From positions 124,001-188,000 of the forward strand of contig LCZK01000006.1 of assembly GCA_001025035.1 (NCBI GenBank): DNA of 64,000 nt, read 5' to 3'. Origin of the DNA: Actinobacteria bacterium IMCC26207 (GTDB lineage Bacteria > Actinomycetota > Acidimicrobiia > Acidimicrobiales > Microtrichaceae). Positions 45,629-54,023 of this stretch are shown here, piece by piece. The position numbers and the translations under genes were made by a program. Within the stretch, counting starts at the first letter, position 1, and each line of letters opens with the position of its first letter. The notes below the pieces were generated by a model. It was not told where the DNA came from. It saw nothing but the letters and a program-made list of their open reading frames with translations, and searched no databases.

Positions 45629-46877
45629 CCACCCTCTGACGGCGTAGAACCTGAACGCACCAGGGCAGATACAAGGACCTAGATGAAGACTCGCCGGCGC
45701 TGTACAGGCCACGGTGAGAGGACCAAGCAAAGGAAACAAAGCAAGCCAGGAGAAAGTACGGGGCCGCACCCACTCCGAAGAGCTCGAGACCCATGATGGT
45801 GCAGGCAATTGGCGCATTTGCAGCACCACCGAATACCGCTACAAATCCCAGAGCGGCTAGAAACGGCACGGGAAGATGCAGCAGTAGAGCCAAACTTGCG
45901 CCCAACGTGGCCCCCATCACAAACAGCGGCGTCACTTCCCCACCGACAAAGCCAGATCCAAGGGTGACTGCAGTGAGCAGCAACTTGGCTGCGAAAGCCC
46001 AAGTGGGCACTGGACCACCGAACAAACTCTGCTCGATCAGTCCAATCGAAAGCCCGTTGTAAATGCGGGTGTGCCACAACAAACTCAGTGCAATGACAAC
46101 CAACCCGCCAAAGAATGGCCTGGCCGGAAACCAACTCAGCAGTCGCGCAAATATCAACTTGATCAGGTGCACCGTGACCGAAAAAACCGTCCCAATCAGA
46201 CCAAAGGCCACGGCCGCGATTGTTACCTTCAGCAGCACACTGAATGACAGCTCAATATGGCCGAGATCCGGAGTGAGCGTATGGGTAATCCCAAGCCACG
46301 TGACGATCGCACTCCCAGTTATAGATGCCACCAAACACGGCACCACTGCTTTCAGGTGCTCGCCGGTTCTGCGTTGAACCTCTAAGCCAAACACGGCGCC
46401 TGCTAGAGGAACTCCAAACACGGCGCCAAACCCCGCAGATATTGCAGCTACGAGCAAAATTCTCCGATGGTCAGGGCTGATGCGTAGCGTTCGCGAGGCC
46501 CAATCCGTCAGGCTGCCGCTCATCTGAATAGCTGCACCTTCTCGACCTGCGGAGCCTCCAAAGAGTTGTGTTATCACCGTTCCAACAAAGATCATCGGAG
46601 CCATCCGCCGAGGCACCCAAGCCTGCGGGTCATGGATCTCATCGATAATCAGGTTGTTTCCCTCGGCTGCGCGTCCACCGCCATAGTGGTAGACAAGACC
46701 AATGGCCAGACCAGCCACTGGAAGGCCGAACAGCAGCGCCGGGTGCGAGAGCCGTGTAGCGGTTGCCCACTCAAGAGTCAGCAAGAACGCTGCTGACGAC
46801 AGCCCGGCTAGTAGCCCGACCAGCAGGCTCAACGCCAGCAGGACTACCTGCTCACTGAGACGCTGCGGCCAACTCAC
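45612..46877 (-). CDS. ClC-type chloride channel/antiporter
   Basis: The 421-residue membrane protein has the ClC anion-path sequences in degenerate form: GGSAGREGAAIQMSGSLTDW (GREGP-type), GSGFVGGEVTPLFVMGATLGA (GGxFxP-type) and an N-terminal GLLAGLSSAAFLLTLEWAT. It has about ten to twelve hydrophobic helices. The gating Glu is present in GREGA. It probably exchanges halide for protons. The start is GTG 46877, abutting the TAA of the ABC-F gene, so they are coupled. The 3' end contains the copA promoter. Confidence 0.9.
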   Translation of the reverse strand: MSWPQRLSEQVVLLALSLLVGLLAGLSSAAFLLTLEWATATRLSHPALLFGLPVAGLAIGLVYHYGGGRAAEGNNLIIDEIHDPQAWVPRRMAPMIFVGTVITQLFGGSAGREGAAIQMSGSLTDWASRTLRISPDHRRILLVAAISAGFGAVFGVPLAGAVFGLEVQRRTGEHLKAVVPCLVASITGSAIVTWLGITHTLTPDLGHIELSFSVLLKVTIAAVAFGLIGTVFSVTVHLIKLIFARLLSWFPARPFFGGLVVIALSLLWHTRIYNGLSIGLIEQSLFGGPVPTWAFAAKLLLTAVTLGSGFVGGEVTPLFVMGATLGASLALLLHLPVPFLAALGFVAVFGGAANAPIACTIMGLELFGVGAAPYFLLACFVSFAWSSHRGLYSAGESSSRSLYLPWCVQVLRRQRVVANIP

Positions 46878-48488
46878 TTAGGCAAGCTCCACCAGTTCAA
46901 GCATGGACTCATCAAAGTGATCAAGCTGCCCCTCGGGCATCATGAGTACCCGATCAGGCTGCAAGGCCCGCACAAATTCCGGATCATGGCTGACCAAAAT
47001 AATGGTGCCAGGCCACTGAGAAAACGCCTCGCCAACAGCAGTTCGAGACATGGGATCCAAGTTGTTTGTGGGCTCATCTAACAGCAGCAAATTGTGGCCG
47101 CCAACCACGAGTTGCGCCAGAGCAAGTTTGGTCTTTTCGCCACCCGACAGGGTGGCTGCATCCTGAAAGGCCTTGTCTCCCGACAGCCCAAACATCCCCA
47201 TGACGCCGCGTAGTTCCTGATCGCCAATTGATGCCGAAAGGCGCATGTGATCGAGCAGGGATTTTCCGTCCTCAATCCCCTCGTGCTCTTGCGCGTAATA
47301 CCCCAAGCTGGTTCGGCCGCCAATGCGGACTCTGCCGGAATCGGAAACGGCCTGATCGGCAAGGAGCTTTAACAGCGTGGTCTTGCCTGCGCCGTTGAGC
47401 CCCATGATCATCAGCCGCTCACCGCGCCCAGCATCAAAGCAGACATCAGAAAAGACCGTGACTGCGCCGAAACTTTTTGTCAGGTCTTTCGCCTCAATGA
47501 CCTGTCGGTCTGACTCTGGCGGGGTGGGGAGCCGCACTGCGATCACACGACGCTTTTCTGGTCCGGTTATTTTCTCAGCCTCAATACGAGCAGCCCGAGC
47601 ATCCAGATTCTTGGCTACCTTCGCTCGCTTTGCTGTTTGCCCGCGCATTGAATTTGCTCGTTGAGAGAGCCGGGTGATTTCTTTTTCTTGGCGATCTACG
47701 AGTTTGCCAACCCGCTCCTCTTCTACCTCTCGGGCAACGAGATACTTCGTATACGACCCGCGATATTCGACAATGGTTCCCGCAGCATCTTCAGCCTCGC
47801 GGTCAAGGTGGATCACCCGAGTAATCGCGTCATCTAACAGGCCCAGGTCATGGCTAATTACGATGAGAGCGCCTCGATAGGCGCGCATGTAGTTCAACAA
47901 CCAGTCCCGGGCATCTGCGTCAAGGTGGTTGGTGGGCTCATCGAGCAGGAGTAGTTCGCTACCAGCAAACAGAATTCGAGTGAGTTCCAACCGGCGGCGC
48001 TCACCTCCAGAAAGGGCACCGATATGAAGGTCCAGGCGATCAGGTTTCAGTCCGAGGCCATCAGCAATTTTTCGGGCCTCAGACTCCGCTGAATAGCCGC
48101 CAAGTGATTCGAAATGCTCATGGGCAGCCGAGAACTGCTCAATATTTTCTGTAGATGGGTCGGCTTCGAGAGCGACCGTCATCTTCTCAATGCGCTCCAT
48201 AGCCTCATCAAGACCACGGCCAGATAACACGTGCATCAAGGATCCAGTGTCGGGCGGAGTGTGATCACTGCGCGGGTCTTGGGAGAGGTAGCCAGTTGCA
48301 GGTGATCGAGTTACGGAGCCCGAGATTGCTTCGGTAGCTCCGCCTAAGACCCTAAACAACGTGGTCTTACCGGCACCATTGCGACCAACAAGGCCAACCT
48401 TGTCGCCCGCGCGAACCTCAAACGAGGTGCCAGTCACGATGGTTTTATTCTCGATCTCGACAGTTAGGTCGCGAACTATGAGCGTCAT
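46878..48488 (-). CDS. ABC-F family ATPase (ribosome-associated)
   Basis: The 536-residue soluble protein has two ABC ATPase domains: GRNGAGKTTLF / LSGGERRRLELTR / LLLLDEPTNHLD and GLNGAGKTTLLK / LSGGEKTKLALAQ / LLLLDEPTNNLD, joined by a helical linker of about 80 residues (arm, KRAKVAKNLDARAARIEAEK). No membrane segments. ABC-F proteins act on the ribosome as translation factors or antibiotic-protection proteins; the linker here is short, so housekeeping (EttA/Uup-like) use is more likely. ATG 48488 is preceded by AGAGAG. It lies 73 bases after dnaB and is coupled to clc. Confidence 0.9.
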   Translation of the reverse strand: MTLIVRDLTVEIENKTIVTGTSFEVRAGDKVGLVGRNGAGKTTLFRVLGGATEAISGSVTRSPATGYLSQDPRSDHTPPDTGSLMHVLSGRGLDEAMERIEKMTVALEADPSTENIEQFSAAHEHFESLGGYSAESEARKIADGLGLKPDRLDLHIGALSGGERRRLELTRILFAGSELLLLDEPTNHLDADARDWLLNYMRAYRGALIVISHDLGLLDDAITRVIHLDREAEDAAGTIVEYRGSYTKYLVAREVEEERVGKLVDRQEKEITRLSQRANSMRGQTAKRAKVAKNLDARAARIEAEKITGPEKRRVIAVRLPTPPESDRQVIEAKDLTKSFGAVTVFSDVCFDAGRGERLMIMGLNGAGKTTLLKLLADQAVSDSGRVRIGGRTSLGYYAQEHEGIEDGKSLLDHMRLSASIGDQELRGVMGMFGLSGDKAFQDAATLSGGEKTKLALAQLVVGGHNLLLLDEPTNNLDPMSRTAVGEAFSQWPGTIILVSHDPEFVRALQPDRVLMMPEGQLDHFDESMLELVELA

Positions 48489-48561
48489 CGTGATCTCTCT
48501 TAACAAACTTGCCTGTGCAGGGAGTCTCAAGTATCGCTCACCGCAGGGCCGCTGGTCAGAC

Positions 48562-50982
48562 TCAGCCCTCGCGAGCCATGTTCGTAAACAGCGTGCAGTA
48601 GTCCAAGAACACCAGTCTCGTAGTACCAGTAGGGCCTGAGCGGTGCTTCGACACAATGACCTCTGCTGTGTCCTTATCGCCCGAATCAGCGTTGTAGACC
48701 TCGTCTCGGTACAGGAACATCACAACATCTGCATCCTGTTCGATCGAGTTGTGCACAATCACTCCATTGGCAACAAAGTTATGCGTCCCAAGCACGGTGG
48801 CGTCATACACCTGACGCTCCCCTACTGAGGTGACCTCAACAACCTCATCCCAAAACACCTCTGATTCTGCGAGCGCTGCGAGCGCTTTGGAATCCGTTGC
48901 TTGCGCAATCCGCTCAAGGCGGGCCCTGCTTGAGCACCGCGGGCGTGATTCGGTTCCCAGTAGGTACCCCCCGCAGTACTGCTCGCCAAGCGCTTCTGCT
49001 AGCTGCCGCAGCGTCATCTCTGCACGATGCAGTTCCTCGACGATGAGGTCACGCACCTCTGCTGGAATCGTGTCAACGTTGGGGTTTGAAGTGACCGAGC
49101 TCAGGGCTTGAATTGCATCTGCTGTGCATGCCCCTCGGTCACCAGACACCCCGATTTGGCTCAAAAAGCGATGCTGATGCTCAGCACCATGAATCCACAG
49201 TCGCCAGCGCGGCTTGTTTGGGCCAATATTGGTGATGCGGCTCAGAATGCCGAAGCGCAGCAACAGCAACTGCACGTCATCTATTAATTGCCGGCTGCTG
49301 CTCGTAGCAGTGAGTCTGACGAGCGGGCGACCGCGGAGTTCTCCAAGGCCCAGAGATCCAATCGATCCGAACAAATCAGCCAACACCACTGCTAGCTGAG
49401 CATCGGGGAGTGTGAACACTGCAGGGTCGACTGCTCCAGCTGATTTCGAACTTTCTGCGAACTGCCCAAGCTGATCTGCGGGGACCGACAGAAGCTGTTC
49501 GGGTGCACCAAGGCGGCGAGGAGTCGCAATCCGAGTTCCAACTGACAACTCATCCAATCGAAGCCAGCCCTGCACGGTCCGGAACGGGTGGTTTGCTGTT
49601 GCGGTGACCTCTCTACCCGAAGCTAGGCGCAAACGAAATGCCTCTTTTGTGCCACTAGGGAACGCATGAGTCATGGTGGCGGGCACCATCTTGTACTCAT
49701 CATTCAAGCTCCAAACGGGAATCTCTGATGCCCCTGATTCGAGCAACTCCCCAAGGGTGACCTCGAGATTTGTGTCTGCACGTAACACCCGAGTCTCGGC
49801 GATCAAGCAGCCAGACTCGCGAAGATCAGCGAGCATGGGCCGCTTGTCAGCCCGCTGCTCCAACTGACGCGACAGCTGTGACAGCGCCATAACCGGAACC
49901 TCGAGCTCACGAGCCAAGATCTTGAGTCCACGACTAATCTCGGACACTTCAACCTGCCGGCTCTCTGCAGAACCCCTACCAGACATGAGCTGTAAATAGT
50001 CCACCACGATCAACCCAAGAGGTTGGTCCAAACGGTCCTGCAGCCGGCGAGCCTTCGAACGGATTTCAGTAACCGTGAGTGCAGGGTTGTCGTCAATCCA
50101 GAGCTGGCCCTCGCCAAGTCGACCCATGGCCTTGGTAATTTTGGTCCAGTCAGAATCTGTCAGGCGTCCCGTACGCAGCTTGGTTGCATCAATGCGGGCC
50201 TCCGATGCAATCAGGCGCTGCGTGAGTTCAAGATGACTCATCTCAAGCGAGAAGAACAGCACGGGCCGCTGCTCACGAACTGCAGCATGAGCAGCCAACC
50301 CCAAAGCAAACGCTGTCTTACCCATTGCAGGTCGGGCACCGACGACAATGAGCGCCCCAGGCTGCAGCCCAGCAAGCTGAGTATCTAGGTCGATGTATCC
50401 GGTTGGAGTACCCGTTACAGAATCCCCACGCTCAAAGAGTTTTTCGAGTTGCTCAAGGCTTGCGTCAAGCAGAGGCGCCAGAGGAGACATCGAGTCTGTG
50501 TTTCTGCGTTGTGCAACTGCAAACATCATGCTCTCGGCAGAGTCGATGGTTTTTTCAATGTCGTCCAGGGGCGAATACCCAAGCTCGGCAACATCGTTTG
50601 CCGTCATAATCAGTTTTCGAAGCAGCGCTTTTTCTTCAACGATCTTGGCGTAATGAAGCGCATTGGTAATAGCTGGAGTACGCGCCTGCAATGTGATGAG
50701 CGTGCCTGACCCGCCAACGGCGTCGAGCACATCGGCCTGGCCGAGTTCGTCGGCAACGGTGACAGGATCAACTCCTTGACCTGCGCCGTACAAGGCTTGA
50801 ATCGCATCGAAGATGTGCCTGTGGGCTGGTCGGTAAAAGTCATCTGAAGTGACGACGTTGGTCACGGCCGAAATTGCTTGCTCGCTCAGGAGCATTGCTC
50901 CGAGTAGAGACTCTTCGGCTTCGATGCTATGTGGTGGTACTCGGAGGCGTGATACGTCTCCGGCTTTCGAGGGTTCTGCCAT
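48562..50982 (-). CDS. dnaB: Replicative DNA helicase DnaB with in-frame intein
   Basis: The 806-residue precursor is a 452-residue DnaB interrupted by a 354-residue intein (see separate entry). Extein signatures: N-terminal HSIEAEESLLGAML, Walker A GARPAMGKTAFALG, Walker B LGLIVVDYLQLM, H4 region ADLRESG before the insertion and SIEQDADVVMFLYRDEVYN after it, KHRSGPTG near the end. DnaB loads at oriC with DnaA and unwinds DNA at the fork. Start ATG 50982 has no obvious ribosome-binding site. It lies downstream of rplI in the rpsF cluster, after a 136-base gap with a strong hairpin. Confidence 0.97.
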   Translation of the reverse strand: MAEPSKAGDVSRLRVPPHSIEAEESLLGAMLLSEQAISAVTNVVTSDDFYRPAHRHIFDAIQALYGAGQGVDPVTVADELGQADVLDAVGGSGTLITLQARTPAITNALHYAKIVEEKALLRKLIMTANDVAELGYSPLDDIEKTIDSAESMMFAVAQRRNTDSMSPLAPLLDASLEQLEKLFERGDSVTGTPTGYIDLDTQLAGLQPGALIVVGARPAMGKTAFALGLAAHAAVREQRPVLFFSLEMSHLELTQRLIASEARIDATKLRTGRLTDSDWTKITKAMGRLGEGQLWIDDNPALTVTEIRSKARRLQDRLDQPLGLIVVDYLQLMSGRGSAESRQVEVSEISRGLKILARELEVPVMALSQLSRQLEQRADKRPMLADLRESGCLIAETRVLRADTNLEVTLGELLESGASEIPVWSLNDEYKMVPATMTHAFPSGTKEAFRLRLASGREVTATANHPFRTVQGWLRLDELSVGTRIATPRRLGAPEQLLSVPADQLGQFAESSKSAGAVDPAVFTLPDAQLAVVLADLFGSIGSLGLGELRGRPLVRLTATSSSRQLIDDVQLLLLRFGILSRITNIGPNKPRWRLWIHGAEHQHRFLSQIGVSGDRGACTADAIQALSSVTSNPNVDTIPAEVRDLIVEELHRAEMTLRQLAEALGEQYCGGYLLGTESRPRCSSRARLERIAQATDSKALAALAESEVFWDEVVEVTSVGERQVYDATVLGTHNFVANGVIVHNSIEQDADVVMFLYRDEVYNADSGDKDTAEVIVSKHRSGPTGTTRLVFLDYCTLFTNMAREG
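48748..49809 (-). other. DnaB intein with LAGLIDADG-type endonuclease domain
   Basis: 354 residues, from Cys1 (CLIAETRVLRADTN) to the C-terminal HN (VANGVIVHN), with Ser+1 in the extein (SIEQDAD). The site ADLRESG/SIEQDAD is where the Synechocystis and Rhodothermus DnaB inteins sit. Block B has TANHPF, with the TxxH site. In the middle, LADLFGSIGSL and RQLIDDVQLLLLRFGILSRI look like DOD endonuclease blocks. In the first, the usual catalytic Asp of GDG appears as Ser, so the nuclease is probably degenerate. Splicing residues are intact. Confidence 0.93.
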
Positions 50983-51062
50983 TGAGATACATCTTGGCCG
51001 GAGTTGCCTGTGGGTAGCTAGACCCTAAACCCTGAGAATTTCCTGTGGATTTGCTGTGGGTA

Positions 51063-51108
51063 GCGACCACACCCTGTGGAAACTCTCTGTACAACAGGGT
51101 GTGGTCGC
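51063..51108. terminator. 15-bp perfect hairpin between rplI and dnaB
   Basis: GCGACCACACCCTGT (51063-51077) is exactly complementary to 51094-51108, with a 16-base loop, 10 bases after the rplI stop. It lacks a clear T tract on the rplI strand, so it may be a processing site, a partial attenuator or a terminator. The gap 50983-51118 also has four CTGTGG motifs (51008, 51043, 51054, 51074). Confidence 0.7.
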
Positions 51109-51118
51109 GAGACCGGAG

Positions 51119-51574
51119 TTATCCGGCTACTACTTCGATCATGATCGGGAACTGCACATCGGCATGCAACCGGGCAGTGGCCTGATGTGATCCAACTTCT
51201 TTGATGTGTTCTTCAATCACGATGTCTTTGCGATCCAAGCTGATTCCAGTTTGGTCAAGAATGGCCACGACCAGTTCGGCCTCGGTGACGGAGCCGAACA
51301 GTCGGCCGGTGTCGCCGGCCTTAGCTACGACTTCAATCTTCTTGGAGACAAGCTTCTTGGCAATCTCTTCTGCTGACTCGCGATCCTTGGCGTCTTTGAC
51401 GTCGCGGGAGCGACGCATCGCGCCGGCCTGCTCTACGGCACCGTCGGTTGCCAAGAAGGCAAGGCCGCGGGGCTCAAGAAAGTTGCGGACATAACCCTTG
51501 GACACCTCTACGATGTCGCCGCGCTTGCCGAGTCCAGAGACATCGGAACGAAGGATGACTTTCAAATCGCTCAT
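51119..51574 (-). CDS. rplI: 50S ribosomal protein L9
   Basis: The 151-residue protein is L9: N-terminal 23S-rRNA-binding domain [39 protein letters not shown], a long helix, and a C-terminal domain ([29 protein letters not shown]). Length is normal. ATG 51574 has GAGGAG five bases upstream and overlaps the rpsR stop by four bases (ATGA), so it is coupled to rpsR in the rpsF-ssb-rpsR-rplI operon. Confidence 0.98.
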   Translation of the reverse strand: MSDLKVILRSDVSGLGKRGDIVEVSKGYVRNFLEPRGLAFLATDGAVEQAGAMRRSRDVKDAKDRESAEEIAKKLVSKKIEVVAKAGDTGRLFGSVTEAELVVAILDQTGISLDRKDIVIEEHIKEVGSHQATARLHADVQFPIMIEVVAG

Positions 51575-52026
51575 TCTTCTCCTCCCGTGGTCTCAGTGCC
51601 GACAACAACTGACTCAGTTGCATCGATGTCGATTTCGGTGAACTCAGAGGCTGACTCAGCGGGAGCGGAGCTTGGCTCAGAAGAATCCTCGGAACGGTCA
51701 CGGCGCTCGCGGCGATCATCACCGTCGCGGTCTCCTCTGCTACTGCGTCCACCACGTTGTGTTGTGACACGGTTTGCATAGGGAATCAGTGCCATCTCGC
51801 GAGCGTTCTTGATTGCCATCGCAATGGCACTCTGCTGCTGAACATCGTTACCCGTCACACGACGAGCACGAATCTTGGCGCGGTCCGAGACAAACCTGCG
51901 GAGCAGGTTGACGTCTTTCCAGTCCACGTACTCGACTTTTTCGGCATTCAGGATCGAGATCTTCTTTTTGAACTTACGCCCGTTGTCTTTACCTTTCGGG
52001 CTGCGCTTTGCCTGTGTCTTTGCCAT
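51571..52026 (-). CDS. rpsR: 30S ribosomal protein S18 with long C-terminal extension
   Basis: The first about 92 residues are a standard S18 ([52 protein letters not shown]). S18 is usually 75-90 residues. Here about 60 more residues follow: an Arg/Gly/Asp-rich stretch ([25 protein letters not shown]) and an acidic Ser/Glu/Thr tail. Its ATG overlaps the ssb stop by one base. Binding to S6 and 16S rRNA should be unaffected by the tail. Confidence 0.97.
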   Translation of the reverse strand: MAKTQAKRSPKGKDNGRKFKKKISILNAEKVEYVDWKDVNLLRRFVSDRAKIRARRVTGNDVQQQSAIAMAIKNAREMALIPYANRVTTQRGGRSSRGDRDGDDRRERRDRSEDSSEPSSAPAESASEFTEIDIDATESVVVGTETTGGEE

Positions 52027-52484
52027 TAGAAGGGCTCCTCATCATCGCTATATCCGGCAGCGGGGGGCTCCTGTGCCGGGGGTGCCGAGTCAAACCCGCC
52101 ACCACTGCCGCCTTCGCGACGCTCGTTTTTGCTTACTTGGGCTGTAGCCCAACGCAGGCTGGGACCAATCTCGTCGGCCACGACCTCTACCTTGGAGCGC
52201 TTGGACCCGTCCTTGGGATCTTCCCAGGAGCGTTGATCCAATCGCCCAGAGACCATGACCCGCGTGCCTTTGGTAAGCGACTCGCTGGCGTTCTCTGCCA
52301 GTTCGCGCCAGCAGACAACGTCAAAGAACGAGACTTGTTCTTCCCATTCGTTTGTCTTCTGGTTTCGCCACCGGCGATTGACCGCCAGTCCAAAGTTGGC
52401 AACTGCAGCCCCATTTGGGGTGAAGCGCAACTCTGGGTCTCTCGTGACGTTGCCGATGAGTTCGACTGTGTTTCCGTTTGCCAT
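52026..52484 (-). CDS. ssb: Single-stranded DNA-binding protein
   Basis: The 152-residue SSB has an N-terminal OB fold ([67 protein letters not shown]) and a Gly/Pro-rich linker ending in the acidic tip SDDEEPF that recruits partner proteins. It binds ssDNA during replication and repair. Coupled to rpsR by a one-base overlap, 16 bases after rpsF; AGGAGG stands upstream of the ATG. Confidence 0.98.
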   Translation of the reverse strand: MANGNTVELIGNVTRDPELRFTPNGAAVANFGLAVNRRWRNQKTNEWEEQVSFFDVVCWRELAENASESLTKGTRVMVSGRLDQRSWEDPKDGSKRSKVEVVADEIGPSLRWATAQVSKNERREGGSGGGFDSAPPAQEPPAAGYSDDEEPF

Positions 52485-52500
52485 TGTGTCCTCCTCTTAG

Positions 52501-52833
52501 TCAGCCGGCCGGTGTCAGCAAGCCACGCTTGGTGGCTTCTGAGTCCGGCAAGCGGAACAGTTTGTGGCGGACGACCTCATCCGCAAGACGAAGGAACCGA
52601 TCAACCTCATCAAGATTGGGTGCCTGAGTCACAATCTCGAGGACTGAGTAGACACCTTCTGATTTGTGATTGATCTGGTAGGCAAAACGCCGGCGGCCCC
52701 AATGGTCAACTGTGGGAACAGTTCCACCTTCAGCCTCGATCATTTCCTTTGCCTTATTGATAATGCCCTTACCGACCACGTCGTCGACGTCCTGGTCAAT
52801 AATGATCATCAATTCATAAACGCGAGTAACCAC
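52501..52833 (-). CDS. rpsF: 30S ribosomal protein S6
   Basis: The 110-residue protein is S6 (RVYELMIIIDQDVDD, VDHWGRRRFAYQINHKSEGVYSVLEI, HKLFRLPDS). GTG 52833 is chosen because GGGAGGA lies six bases upstream; the frame extends two codons to a TTG. S6 binds S18 on the 30S platform. First gene of the rpsF-ssb-rpsR-rplI operon; its leader has hairpins that may serve feedback control. Confidence 0.97.
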   Translation of the reverse strand: MVTRVYELMIIIDQDVDDVVGKGIINKAKEMIEAEGGTVPTVDHWGRRRFAYQINHKSEGVYSVLEIVTQAPNLDEVDRFLRLADEVVRHKLFRLPDSEATKRGLLTPAG

Positions 52834-52839
52834 GTGCAA

Positions 52840-52987
52840 TCCTCCCTATGGACCTCGGCACAACGCCATGAGGGTCCTGCGATCTGCAGGACAGGGTGTT
52901 CTGTTTGCCACGCCTCTGAGGATCCTGCGAACAGGCTTCAGCGGAGCGGACGTCCAACTGTAGTGATCACTAGTGGGTGACCGCCAA
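52840..52987 (-). promoter_or_regulatory. rpsF promoter and structured leader
   Basis: On the minus strand, TTGGCG (52982-52987), 19 bases, TACAGT (52957-52962) is a weak promoter candidate with a leader of about 115 bases. The leader forms GTCCTGC/GCAGGAC with a five-base loop (about 52874-52892) and CCTG-TTCG-CAGG (52924-52935), a UUCG-capped stem, before GGGAGGA. S6/S18 leaders are known autoregulatory targets; I cannot show the conserved core here. Confidence 0.4.
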
Positions 52988-53056
52988 CTGCGGAACGTCT
53001 CAAGCGAAATATCGAGGTGAGCAACAGTCTGCTCACGGGCTGTGACAGTGACGCTT

Positions 53057-53935
53057 TTAGGAGGATGAACCGTACAACGACAGGGCCTCTGCCTGCTGCT
53101 CTGACAGGTGATAACTCTCGCTGTCATCGGGGAAGGCGCCGGACCGGACATCTTCAGCAAAGCGGCGAACTGCTGAGACTGCCTCATCCTTGAGCGAGGC
53201 GTACTTGCGAACAAACTTGGCTGGGGTGCGATCCTCGAGCCCTAACAGGTCATGAAAAACCAGGACCTGCCCATCGCATTGGCGACCAGCGCCGATACCA
53301 ATGGTTGGAATGTCGAGCGATTCCGTCACCATGCGCGCTACCTCGTCCGGTACCCCCTCCAGCACGATGGCGAAACACCCGGCGTGCTGCAGCGCCTTGG
53401 CGTCAGCTAACAACTCGAGAGCTGCTTCGGACTTTCGGGCCTGCACTTTGTACCCACCCATTGCGTGCAGCGACTGTGGCGTCAGGCCCAGATGGCCCAT
53501 GACCGGGATCTCTGCCGAGATCAATGCCTCAATCATGGGTAGCCGCTTTCGGCCGCCTTCAAGCTTGACTGACTGCGCTCCAGCACGAATCAGTTCTGCT
53601 GCATTACGAACCGTTTCCTCAGTGGACACGTGATAGCTCATCCAAGGCAGATCAGCCACGATCAAGGCGGCGGGCTTTACCCGAGCGACTGCGGCAGTGT
53701 GATGGGCAATATCAGCCACTGTTACTTGAAGGGTGTCTTCGTAGCCGAGCACCACCATTGCCAACGAGTCCCCGACCAAAATCATGTCCACGCCGGCCTC
53801 ATCGGCGATGCGTGCGCCGGGTGCATCGTAGGCAGTAACCATGACCAGCGGTTCTACAGCCGCTGCCGAGGCAGCACCTGAGCAACAGTGGTCACGAATT
53901 GCTGGAACAGTCATCCGTTTGGAAGTAGCCATCAC
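53057..53935 (-). CDS. panB: 3-methyl-2-oxobutanoate hydroxymethyltransferase
   Basis: The 292-residue enzyme makes ketopantoate from 2-oxoisovalerate and methylene-THF, the first step to pantothenate and CoA. Family segments: MVTAYDAPGARIADEAGVDMILVGDSLAMVVLGYEDTLQVT (Mg site), VSTEETVRNAAELIRAGAQSVKLEGG, PVMGHLGLTPQSLHAMGGYKVQ, TIGIGAGRQCDGQVLVFHDLLG. AAGGAG lies upstream of GTG 53935 and the adjacent ATG 53932; either may be used. No panC or panD is adjacent. It sits between rpsF and the PBP gene. Confidence 0.96.
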   Translation of the reverse strand: MMATSKRMTVPAIRDHCCSGAASAAAVEPLVMVTAYDAPGARIADEAGVDMILVGDSLAMVVLGYEDTLQVTVADIAHHTAAVARVKPAALIVADLPWMSYHVSTEETVRNAAELIRAGAQSVKLEGGRKRLPMIEALISAEIPVMGHLGLTPQSLHAMGGYKVQARKSEAALELLADAKALQHAGCFAIVLEGVPDEVARMVTESLDIPTIGIGAGRQCDGQVLVFHDLLGLEDRTPAKFVRKYASLKDEAVSAVRRFAEDVRSGAFPDDSESYHLSEQQAEALSLYGSSS

Positions 53936-54023
53936 TGGTTCTCCTTGTTCAGGTCCAGCGCCCCATGGCTGCCAGCCGTCAAACTTGAGTGTACGGCAAA
54001 CTCCTCAAACTGCCAAGCAAAAA

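Noticed and set aside
50983..51118. Possible DnaA boxes or oriC near dnaB
   Set aside because: CTGTGG motifs match a DnaA box (TTGTCCACA) poorly, no AT-rich unwinding region is seen, and dnaA is absent. The gene order puts oriC beyond the right edge.
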